Part shown: one piece after another, positions 1 through 6,603 of the stretch
How positions within the stretch are numbered: position 1 is the stretch's first letter
Layout: every line of letters starts with the position of its first letter
Made by a program: the position numbers and the translations under genes
Source of the DNA: an uncultured Gemmatimonadota bacterium
GTDB taxonomy: Bacteria > Gemmatimonadota > Gemmatimonadetes > Gemmatimonadales > Gemmatimonadaceae
DNA: 17,882 nt
Reading direction: 5' to 3'
Assembly: GCA_946887155.1 (NCBI GenBank)
Contig: CAMPKM010000013.1
Coordinates: forward strand, 1-17,882
Notes under the pieces: model-generated
Told to the model about the DNA's origin: nothing
Database searches by the model: none
What the model saw: only the letters and a program-made list of their open reading frames with translations

Positions 1-689
1 GACGGCTTCACGTGCGACACGCCGCTGCCCCGCATCCGGGCGAACACGTTGTACTCGAGCACCCGTACGCCTAACAAGTGGGCACGGATCATGATCTCGG
101 GGTCGAGCAGCCACTGCCGGCTGCTCAGCTCCAGCCGCTCGATGACCTCGCGCGGCATGATTTTGGGAAGCCCGTTGATGTCCAGCGACTCGATCCGCGG
201 CCACAGCAAACGAAAAAACACGTTGTAGCCGATGGAGACGAACTTTCGCTGAAGTCCGTCCATGCGGAACCGGCGGCGGGCCTTGGCGAGCACGACCTCC
301 CCGGTCGCGACGGCGTCTTCGTACAGGCGCACGGTGTCTTCGGCATCCACCTGTCCGTCGGCCGGAATGATGCCCACCCATGGCGCCGAACACTCCGGAA
401 GACCGCGCAGGACTCCGTTACCGTAGCCGATGTTCTCCTGGACGCGAACCACCACGATCCCCGGATACTTTTCCGCGAGCTCCTGAAGGATGGCCAGCGT
501 ATTGTCCCGCGACCCGTTGTCGACGGTGACGATTTCGATCGGGACTTCGGCGCGCTCGAACGCCTGGATCAGCCGGCGCACCGTCTGGGCAACGATGGCT
601 TCCTCGTTATAGCAGGGCATCACGAGGGACAGTCGTGGCGAACCCCCGCCTGAACTGCCCCGTGACAACCCCGCAGATGTTGCAGCCAT
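1..689 (-). CDS. Family 2 glycosyltransferase (polyprenyl-phosphate sugar synthase-like), 3' part beyond window
   Basis: Translating the minus strand from the ATG at 689-687 gives 229 residues with no stop before the window edge, so the C-terminus is missing. After a Ser/Gly-rich stretch of about 20 residues comes a GT-A nucleotide-binding start (LSLVMPCYNEE), then VTVDNGSRDNT and ENIGYGNGVLRG. The acidic motif PADGQ (D111) takes the place of the DxD metal site of GT2 enzymes, and WLLDPEIMIRAHLLG follows. This is the layout of dolichyl/undecaprenyl-phosphate glycosyltransferases, which load a sugar from a nucleotide donor onto a polyprenyl phosphate at the inner membrane face. It lies 112 bases after the epimerase gene on the same strand. 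I see no strong ribosome site before the ATG and no clear terminator or promoter in the gap. The sugar is unknown. Confidence 0.88.
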   Translation of the reverse strand, partial: MAATSAGLSRGSSGGGSPRLSLVMPCYNEEAIVAQTVRRLIQAFERAEVPIEIVTVDNGSRDNTLAILQELAEKYPGIVVVRVQENIGYGNGVLRGLPECSAPWVGIIPADGQVDAEDTVRLYEDAVATGEVVLAKARRRFRMDGLQRKFVSIGYNVFFRLLWPRIESLDINGLPKIMPREVIERLELSSRQWLLDPEIMIRAHLLGVRVLEYNVFARMRGSGVSHVKP

Positions 690-801
690 TTGAGTGCTCA
701 ATGCGCTCTCGCGTAAGGCGCTGGTCCGTCTTTACAGGACGACCAAACCTAAGAAGGGTAGCAACTTGCGCCACCTGAATACGGCCAACCCATCCGGTAT
801 T

Positions 802-1788
802 CTATCGCGAAATCCGGGCCAACCGGGTCTCGAAGGAAGTGGCCCGACGGAGCAGCGCGTCAAGGTCCGAAGGGAGGCTGAAACCGGTCAGGTCGCGGAG
901 CCGGGCAACTTCGACGCCGCTGATCTGCATTTCATCCGCGCGGACAGGCTCCGTACCGAACTCGAGCCGGTCGGGACTCAGCCCCAAGACATGGGCCGCT
1001 GTTTCGGCGAACTCCCGCACGGAAGACAGGCGGCCCGTGGCGAGGTTGACCACCTGACCCGGTGCGCCTGACGAGAGACCGAGCCTCAGCAACCCTTCGG
1101 CAACGTCCTCGACATAACCAAAGTCCCGCCGTTGCGTACCTGCAGAAAGACGCACGGTCGACCCGGTGGCCGCCGCCTCGCGAATCGCCGGTAGCAAACG
1201 CCCCGGGTGTTCACCCGGCCCGAATACGGTGAAGGCTCTGGCCACCACCGACTCGAGGTTCTCGCTCATCGCCTTTTCCGCGAGAGTGATCGTGCCTGCC
1301 AGCTTGGTGCGCCCGTAGTCCGTGTGCGGCCGTGGGGTCGTATCCTCGCGCACGACGCCTTGCACAAGGCCGTATTCGAGCGCGGAACCGACGTGAACGA
1401 GCCGGCGGCCCGCCCACCCGCCGGTTGCCTTCGTCCCGGCCAGCCCCTCCACCATGTGCCTGACGAGATCGCGGTTGATGCGTTCCATGGCGCCGGCATC
1501 TGTTTCGCCGCGGTCGACTCCGTACCCAACCACGTTGAACACGATGTCGGGGCGCGTCGTGCGGATCACCTGCCTGATGTCGTCGCGATCGAGCGCGTCG
1601 AAGCCGACGACGTCGCCGTCGATTTCCCACGCGGCCGCCACGGGATCAAAGGCGCCAGGATTCCTGACCGCCGATGTGACGACAGCACCGAGTTCGGATA
1701 GCGTCCGCGCGACCCATCGCCCGATGAAGCCGGATGCGCCGAGGACGAGCGCGCGAGCGCCGCCGTACTCGCGCAGCCGGTCGGTCAT
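802..1788 (-). CDS. NAD-dependent nucleotide-sugar epimerase/dehydratase (extended SDR)
   Basis: A 328-residue Rossmann-fold protein, the usual length for extended short-chain dehydrogenases acting on nucleotide sugars. The dinucleotide-binding glycine motif GASGFIG is at residues 17-23. The catalytic residues are visible as S135 (in VGSALEYG) and Y158/K162 (in YGRTK). FTVFGPGEHPGRLLP and the later RRDFGYVEDVAEG follow the pattern of sugar epimerases and 4,6-dehydratases. The ATG overlaps the stop of the upstream glycosyltransferase gene by four bases (1785-1788), so the two are probably translationally coupled. It likely makes or modifies the sugar used by the neighbouring transferases; epimerase, dehydratase and reductase cannot be told apart from sequence alone. 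Confidence 0.88.
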   Translation of the reverse strand: MTDRLREYGGARALVLGASGFIGRWVARTLSELGAVVTSAVRNPGAFDPVAAAWEIDGDVVGFDALDRDDIRQVIRTTRPDIVFNVVGYGVDRGETDAGAMERINRDLVRHMVEGLAGTKATGGWAGRRLVHVGSALEYGLVQGVVREDTTPRPHTDYGRTKLAGTITLAEKAMSENLESVVARAFTVFGPGEHPGRLLPAIREAAATGSTVRLSAGTQRRDFGYVEDVAEGLLRLGLSSGAPGQVVNLATGRLSSVREFAETAAHVLGLSPDRLEFGTEPVRADEMQISGVEVARLRDLTGFSLPSDLDALLRRATSFETRLARISR

Positions 1789-4007
1789 GGACCGGTCCGG
1801 GGTGGAGGCGGCGACACCGGATCGTAGACGGGCCCGATCGCGTGAGGCGGGATGGACGACGCCCGCGCCTCGTCAGGCGTGAGCGGCCCAGCCACGACGC
1901 GAAATCCATCCTTTGTCAGTGATGGCCCGTCGAGGATCCAGACCGTTCGATCGGGATACGCCTGCAGCAATTCTCCCCGTATCGATGGAGACGCATCCCA
2001 GGCGTAAATCGGTGCGTCCGCGTGCAGGTCGACAGGATTGTAGGTCGCGGCCGAGGCATAGTCGGGATGGATCGCGCCACGCACGAGCACCAGGCTCCGT
2101 CCGAAATCGTGTTCTCGCGCCAGTTGCCTGACGTCGGATCGCATGCCGCGATAGTGCCGGTACTTTCCCACGGCGCGCCACGGGACATAGATCAGGAGCG
2201 TCGCCCCCATCAGTACCACGGCAACGCTCCGCGCCGCCGCCCGTCCCGTGCGCTCCGCGCCCGGCATTTCGTCAAGCACCGTGAGCCCGCGCGCCGCCAG
2301 GGCGCAGCAGGGAACGATGATGAGGTACCAGTATCGCGCACCGAAATCGGGTCCGCCGCTGAACCAGTAGAACGTGTGCGCGCCAATCACCGCCACCACG
2401 ACCGCCAGGAACCACCAGTCGCTGCGCTTGCGGTAGCCGGCGCCTAACGTCCATACGATACCGACGATCGCAACCGCGCCGACCGGCCAGCCAAGGAGCT
2501 CGACGTTCCACTGGGCGGTGTTGAGCGCGGCGTTCACGACCACGTCCGCCGGCCCGTGGCCGGGAAACGGATCGAGTCCGCCCCAGCCCAGTCCGCGGTT
2601 CGGACCGAATCCCAGGTCGTTGGATCCCGGCACGTAGTACTTGTTGATGTAGGCCATGATCGGGAACTCGCTCGACGAGCCCGTGAGCACCTTGTTATAC
2701 GGACGGTCGAGCAATCCGGTCGCCATCGTACCCACCACCAGCGCCACGCTCGGCGCCAGCCGGAACCGGCGACCACGCGCGCCCAGCGACCAGAAGCCGA
2801 GACAGAGCGCGGTGACCAGACCCTCGAGCGGTCGAACGAGCGCGGTCATTCCAACACCCAGGCCGCCCAGCAGCGGCGCAATCCATGAACCGCGTTCCCG
2901 CGCCACGGCCACTCCCAACGCCCCGGCCAGTGCAAAGACGAGCGTGGCGGTGTGCGTCATGAGGTTCATCGACATCAGGAGGAACCACGGCGACGACGCC
3001 AGCACCAGCGTCGTCAGGCGGGCTTCGCGCCGCGACGCAATTCGCCCGAGCACAAGGTAGGTGAGGACGACGGCTGCCCCCCCCAGCACCGGGTTCACGA
3101 GCCACGGCACACCCGCCCGGACACCGATTGCCAGTACCATCGGCCACCCCGGTGGTACAGGGGAAAACCACCGCGTCGCCTCGTAATGCATCAGGTCGAG
3201 GTTGAATGCCGCCGGCACCGGCGGTAGCGGCATGGTCAACATGCCCTCCGCCAGGTAACGCGCATGCAGCAGGTAGACCACCTCGTCAGGCACGTGCGGG
3301 TGCGCTTCGTAAGCGAACCAGGACAATGTGGATGCGATGATCACCACCGCACCGGCCAGAGACACGACCCAGAGGTCGACGCGTCGCGGACCCGGTGCAT
3401 CCTCCGCACCGAGCAGCCGCGTCAGGCCACGCTGCGCCGATTCCCACACCGCCCGGTCAGCGCTACCGACGGCCGCCGCAAGCGTCAGGAACGACAGCAG
3501 TTGCAGGGACGCGGAAACGAGCAGCTCCGTGGCGTAAACCGCCGGACGGGCCGATGGGACCGCGGCAGGCAGCAACAGCAGCGCCAGCAGCGCCACGATG
3601 ACCAGCGGCGTCGTGTGTCGGCGGCACCAGCGCGCCAGCGCCACCACATGGGCGCGCCCGAACGTTGCCACCACTACCAACTGGAAAAGGAGAATGCCGA
3701 TGGCCGCAGTACGCACGGACGTGCCGGCTTCGACCTTCAGGTGCTGGTAGGCAACCCCGTTAGGCGCGTCGATGAGCTGCAGGCTGGCGCCCCCGCCGAG
3801 GATCGCGAGCGCCAGCCACGCCGACGCGACCGATCCGCCCGCGGCGACGACTGCGGTCGCGACCGCGGCAGCCAGGGGCAGCGCGACCGCGGCGGACAGC
3901 TCACCCGCCGGCGAACGAAACAGCGCCAGCGTCAATGCCGCAACGAGCAGCAGGGCCGACGTAAGCCCGGCACCCCAGCGTGCGAGCGTCGGGACGCCGC
4001 CTGTCAC
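1785..4007 (-). CDS. Multi-pass GT-C membrane glycosyltransferase, GT39/ArnT-like, with extra N-terminal membrane domain
   Basis: A polytopic membrane protein of about 740 residues. Residues 1 to about 220 form a first block of hydrophobic helices. A new transmembrane segment follows, then the acidic loop motif PDEVVYLLHARYLAEG (D241, E242). This resembles the catalytic first-loop Asp/Glu of polyprenyl-phosphate-dependent GT-C enzymes (the PMT/ArnT group). Many hydrophobic helices follow, then a soluble tail of about 110 residues. The frame is open back to 4259, but that stretch overlaps the preceding gene by 220 bases. The GTG at 4007-4005 is therefore the better start, 32 bases after the upstream stop; the AGGGA at 4015-4011 is only 3 bases from it, so the ribosome site is poor. 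The enzyme probably transfers a sugar from a lipid carrier on the periplasmic side. Acceptor unknown. Confidence 0.8.
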   Translation of the reverse strand: MTGGVPTLARWGAGLTSALLLVAALTLALFRSPAGELSAAVALPLAAAVATAVVAAGGSVASAWLALAILGGGASLQLIDAPNGVAYQHLKVEAGTSVRTAAIGILLFQLVVVATFGRAHVVALARWCRRHTTPLVIVALLALLLLPAAVPSARPAVYATELLVSASLQLLSFLTLAAAVGSADRAVWESAQRGLTRLLGAEDAPGPRRVDLWVVSLAGAVVIIASTLSWFAYEAHPHVPDEVVYLLHARYLAEGMLTMPLPPVPAAFNLDLMHYEATRWFSPVPPGWPMVLAIGVRAGVPWLVNPVLGGAAVVLTYLVLGRIASRREARLTTLVLASSPWFLLMSMNLMTHTATLVFALAGALGVAVARERGSWIAPLLGGLGVGMTALVRPLEGLVTALCLGFWSLGARGRRFRLAPSVALVVGTMATGLLDRPYNKVLTGSSSEFPIMAYINKYYVPGSNDLGFGPNRGLGWGGLDPFPGHGPADVVVNAALNTAQWNVELLGWPVGAVAIVGIVWTLGAGYRKRSDWWFLAVVVAVIGAHTFYWFSGGPDFGARYWYLIIVPCCALAARGLTVLDEMPGAERTGRAAARSVAVVLMGATLLIYVPWRAVGKYRHYRGMRSDVRQLAREHDFGRSLVLVRGAIHPDYASAATYNPVDLHADAPIYAWDASPSIRGELLQAYPDRTVWILDGPSLTKDGFRVVAGPLTPDEARASSIPPHAIGPVYDPVSPPPPRTGP

Positions 4008-4039
4008 CTGTCCCTGGATGCCGATGACGTGGACATTAC

Positions 4040-5824
4040 CTAACGACCACTCGTGCTGCCGGCCGACGCCATCGCCGGAATCACGGCCGGCATGCTGCAA
4101 CGCCCGGGACTGGCCGGCGTGGCCGCGACACGATACGGCTCGAGCAGGGACCGGTTCTCCGGCGTTGGCGCAAGCGCCAGGAAGCCATCGCCCGCCACGC
4201 CCCCGCGCGCGGCGCCGCCATACGAGAAGGCGGTGAAGAAGTCGTGCAGGTCGCGCCATCGAACGCGGAGGTCATCACCTTCGACCCAGCCCCATCCGGG
4301 GCGCGGCTCCTCGGCAACCAGGCGCTCCGAGACGAAGACACTGGTTCCGTTGTCCCACGCGCTCAGGATGCGGCGCGCGGCCCGTGGCTTCCAGTCGAGG
4401 ACCGAGTTGTTCCCCGGCGTCAGCAGGTGGTACGGCCGGTATGACAGCGGCGCCGCCCCCGGCGGATAGTTGCGGTAGAACTGGACCCGCTCGTCCTGCC
4501 AGTGCGAAAAGACCAGCATCGGCCGGTCCGGTGTCTCGAAATCGCGCGTCGTGGACCGGAGCCGGTCCCGCTCGGCGCGCACCGCCGGCACGCCTAACGT
4601 GAGTGCGTTGGGGATGACCATCAGTACGACCAGCAGAACCAGCACACGGCGCGAGGCCAGCGTTCCCGCGGAAAAGGCCGTGGCGGCCAGCAGTGCGACG
4701 CCCGGCACCAGCGGAAGGTAGCGTTCGAGGTCTCCGCCCTGCCAGAATATCGCGAACGCGGCGACAGCCAACGCGTTGCAGGCGAAAAACGCCAGCAGGC
4801 GGTTCCGATCCCGGTGCCGGAATGCCAGTACCAGCATGAACAGCATTCCGCCATAGAAGCCGAGAATGCCGAGCATCGGGAACCCGAACAGTGCCCGCAT
4901 CGGAACCGGGTCAGCGGGGTCGGCGAGAAGGAATCGCTTGACGATCCGGCCGTAGTCACCGGTCTCCACGTAGGAACGCGCGAAACCAAGCACGGCGCGC
5001 GGCAAACCGCCGGTGGCTATCCCGTGATCCGCCGTTCCTGCCCAGGCAGCAAGGTCCGATGCGGAGTCCATGCCGAGCGAACGCGCAACCCAGACAGCGG
5101 AAATGATGGCAACCGTAACGCCCCCCAGCCCGGCCCAGACGGTGTTCCGAAAGGCATCCCGGGCGTTACGCCCAAAGATCATCGGTGCCGCCAGCGCCGC
5201 CGGGAGTGCTACCACAAACGTCCCCCAGTAGAGCACCGACAATCCCAGGCAAGCTCCGGCCGCGATTGATCTGACCGGTGTGGCGTCCTCCTCGGACAGC
5301 AGCAGTACGGCCACCATCAACAGGGCCAGCGCCGGCATGTACGACGCCCCAACCTGCGCGTAGTTGATGAATGCCTTCGACAGGAGCACCACGGCGACGC
5401 CGAAGAACGTGGCCGCCATGTTTCCGATCCTGCGTTGCAACCACGTCGCGCAAGCGACAATCGTGATCAAACCCGCGACCCAGGCTAACCATCCAAGCTG
5501 GACCTGGCTGGCCCGCAATACCGTATCCGTCTGTTGGCCCGCCTGCGCCGTGTTGAAAGCGTCGAGCATGACCGCACCGCTTGGGCGCCAGAGCAGGTGT
5601 CCGGGCTCGAGATAGTTGCAATACTGGCCGATGATCCGGCCCAGCGCGGAGACCGCCATATCGGGTGTGTCGGCGACGAACACCGGATCGGTGACGCTGG
5701 TGACCACCACATACGCCAGGGCTGACACCGGCGCCACTACCGTCGCCGCTGAGCCAAAGGGCCCTGCGTTCGCGGAGGTGCCGAGATCCGTGCCGTGCGT
5801 GGATACCTTCGCTTGGACGGTCAC
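4040..5824 (-). CDS. Multi-pass membrane protein, GT-C glycosyltransferase-like
   Basis: About 594 residues from the GTG at 5824-5822. An N-terminal helix ends near an acidic loop (VFVADTPDMA) followed by EPGHLLWRPSG, and then many hydrophobic helices. A soluble tail of about 190 residues includes LVFSHWQDERVQFYRNYPPG. The early acidic loop followed by a His-containing loop and a ladder of helices is typical of GT-C enzymes that use lipid-linked sugars, so I call it glycosyltransferase-like without naming a family. The frame stays open to a TTG at 5884, but GGAGG at 5839-5835 lies 10 bases before the GTG at 5824, the same spacing as the small gene upstream. The stop codon TAG sits inside the recurrent CGTTAGG word (4038-4045). 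Probably co-transcribed with the next gene, 32 bases on. Confidence 0.75.
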   Translation of the reverse strand: MTVQAKVSTHGTDLGTSANAGPFGSAATVVAPVSALAYVVVTSVTDPVFVADTPDMAVSALGRIIGQYCNYLEPGHLLWRPSGAVMLDAFNTAQAGQQTDTVLRASQVQLGWLAWVAGLITIVACATWLQRRIGNMAATFFGVAVVLLSKAFINYAQVGASYMPALALLMVAVLLLSEEDATPVRSIAAGACLGLSVLYWGTFVVALPAALAAPMIFGRNARDAFRNTVWAGLGGVTVAIISAVWVARSLGMDSASDLAAWAGTADHGIATGGLPRAVLGFARSYVETGDYGRIVKRFLLADPADPVPMRALFGFPMLGILGFYGGMLFMLVLAFRHRDRNRLLAFFACNALAVAAFAIFWQGGDLERYLPLVPGVALLAATAFSAGTLASRRVLVLLVVLMVIPNALTLGVPAVRAERDRLRSTTRDFETPDRPMLVFSHWQDERVQFYRNYPPGAAPLSYRPYHLLTPGNNSVLDWKPRAARRILSAWDNGTSVFVSERLVAEEPRPGWGWVEGDDLRVRWRDLHDFFTAFSYGGAARGGVAGDGFLALAPTPENRSLLEPYRVAATPASPGRCSMPAVIPAMASAGSTSGR

Positions 5825-5834
5825 CAGTGTCTTG

Positions 5835-5839
5835 CCTCC
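5835..5839 (-). promoter_or_regulatory. Ribosome binding site (GGAGG) selecting the GTG start at 5824
   Basis: On the minus strand GGAGG is followed by 10 bases and then GTG. It lies inside the longer open frame that would begin at TTG 5884, so it argues for the internal GTG as the real start of the membrane protein gene. Confidence 0.55.
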
Positions 5840-6036
5840 GTGGACGGCGCCTGGACGCGGCCAGACCGAACGTCGGACGAACAATAGGCGTCAGGCACTA
5901 TTCGCAACACCGGCACGGCACCGGAGCACGGACGGATCGTGGGCCAGGTCCGTCAGGGCGTTTCTCATGGTCGTCGGGATACATGCGTGGCGGCAACGGG
6001 CAACCATCGAGGCTCCGGCGCGGCACCAGCCGGCGC

Positions 6037-6115
6037 GCCTAACGTCCTCGTCGGGAAGGCAAGAGCGATACCGCCACCCCTGGATGGCGGGCACGGCGCC
6101 GGTTAAGCGTTAGGC
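6037..6115 (+). repeat. Inverted pair of GCCTAACG/CGTTAGGC with internal hairpin; attC-like element
   Basis: GCCTAACG at 6037-6044 and CGTTAGGC at 6108-6115 are perfect 8-base inverted repeats bounding 79 bases. Inside is a second stem, CCGCCA/TGGCGG, around an 8-base loop. Integron attC sites begin with RYYYAAC and end with GTTRRRY, enclose a folding central part, and run roughly 55-140 bases; the outer boxes and length fit that description. The inner L boxes are only weakly complementary (CGG with CCG, unequal spacers), and no integron integrase or cassette array is in the window. The outer word is also common elsewhere here as single copies. It could equally be a transcript hairpin between two minus-strand genes. 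Confidence 0.45.
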
Positions 6116-6164
6116 GGTGGTCACCGCCCTGACGCCTGGCCCCGATGCCAACGCAGCTTCCCGA

Positions 6165-6314
6165 TCAGGAATTCTGCTGGGGTTCCCCGCCACGGAACTT
6201 CGCGAACAGCATCTTCACGGCACCCACCAGCCGGCGCCAGAACATCATTACGAAACCGGCCACCGCGGCGAATACGGAAGCGATCGGCATCAACGCGTCA
6301 GGTCCGATATACAC
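6165..6314 (-). CDS. Small single-span membrane protein, 49 residues, unrecognised
   Basis: The minus strand from GTG 6314-6312 to TGA 6167-6165 encodes 49 residues beginning (M)YIGPDALMPIASVFAAVAG. One hydrophobic helix spans about residues 8-26. A basic, amphipathic stretch follows (WRRLVGAVKMLFAKFR), then a short polar tail ending EPQQNS. AAGGAG at 6330-6325, 10 bases before the GTG, is the strongest ribosome site in this part of the window. I do not recognise the family. The positive-inside pattern predicts the N-terminus outside and the C-terminus in the cytoplasm. It is the first gene of the minus-strand glycosyltransferase group, so a small subunit or regulator of the membrane glycosyltransferases is possible. 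An ATG at codon 9 is an alternative start but lacks a ribosome site. Confidence 0.65.
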   Translation of the reverse strand: MYIGPDALMPIASVFAAVAGFVMMFWRRLVGAVKMLFAKFRGGEPQQNS

Positions 6315-6324
6315 GGCGCTTGCT

Positions 6325-6330
6325 CTCCTT
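6325..6330 (-). promoter_or_regulatory. Ribosome binding site (AAGGAG) of the 49-residue gene
   Basis: AAGGAG reads on the minus strand, with 10 bases before the GTG at 6314. It is the main evidence that this very short frame is translated. Confidence 0.6.
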
Positions 6331-6367
6331 TGAATGTTGCGGATTAACGGCCCGTCATCGTCTTGCC

Positions 6368-6390
6368 CCTGTGGGGCTCGACCCCCCAGG
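6368..6390. other. Hairpin in the divergent intergenic region
   Basis: CCTG-T-GGGG, loop CTCGA, CCCC-C-CAGG gives eight base pairs with one internal mismatch. It has no following T-run on either strand, so it is not a standard terminator. It lies in the presumed leader of the minus-strand small gene, or upstream of the plus-strand promoter. Function unknown. Confidence 0.4.
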
Positions 6391-6438
6391 AAACGCCGTC
6401 ACTACCATTACGGCAACTGTATTGCGTTTACACTCGTT

Positions 6439-6452
6439 CAGGCAGCAGCCTG
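6439..6452. promoter_or_regulatory. Inverted repeat CAGGC-AGCA-GCCTG, possible operator
   Basis: Perfect 5-base arms around a 4-base spacer, directly beside TATAAC (6453-6458). It sits in the only spacer between the two divergent transcription units, 6315-6603. Position and symmetry would suit a regulator of sulfate activation or of the minus-strand unit, but the arms are short and chance is possible. Confidence 0.25.
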
Positions 6453-6527
6453 TATAACTCATGCAGGTTCGTTGCCAAAGTTGCAGCTTGGCGGCAGAGC
6501 CCGGTGCACAAATTGCGCCAGCCCCTC

Positions 6528-6556
6528 ATGACTTCGTCAACCTGATGCTGCATAAA
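6528..6556 (+). promoter_or_regulatory. Weak candidate promoter for the sulfate-activation genes
   Basis: ATGACT (6528-6533), 17 bases, then CATAAA (6551-6556), preceded by TG: four of six matches at each box to the sigma-70 consensus. It lies about 50 bases before the ATG at 6604. The rest of 6315-6603 shows no better match on the plus strand and no clear promoter for the minus-strand gene. Confidence 0.22.
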
Positions 6557-6603
6557 CAGTTACATTCACGCACCCACTCTCTCTCGAACCTCGGATAAGC
6601 GAA

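Larger units (their letters stand above)
5825..6164. other. Spacer between the small membrane gene and the GT-C gene
   Basis: About 340 bases without a convincing gene. It holds the inverted pair of CGTTAGGC words at 6037-6115, described separately. It also has one CGTCAGGC at 5889-5896 flanked by short inverted arms AATAG/CTATT (5883-5902), and the ribosome site for the gene at 4040-5824. The short open frames here look like chance frames in GC-rich DNA. I see no convincing promoter. Confidence 0.5.

Noticed and set aside
78..653. 191-residue plus-strand frame
   Set aside because: Antisense to the GT2 glycosyltransferase, whose motifs on the minus strand are unmistakable.
4008..4259. N-terminal extension of the GT39-like protein
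   Set aside because: It would overlap the preceding gene by 220 bases and reads as Arg/Gly-rich shadow sequence; the hydrophobic protein begins after GTG 4007.
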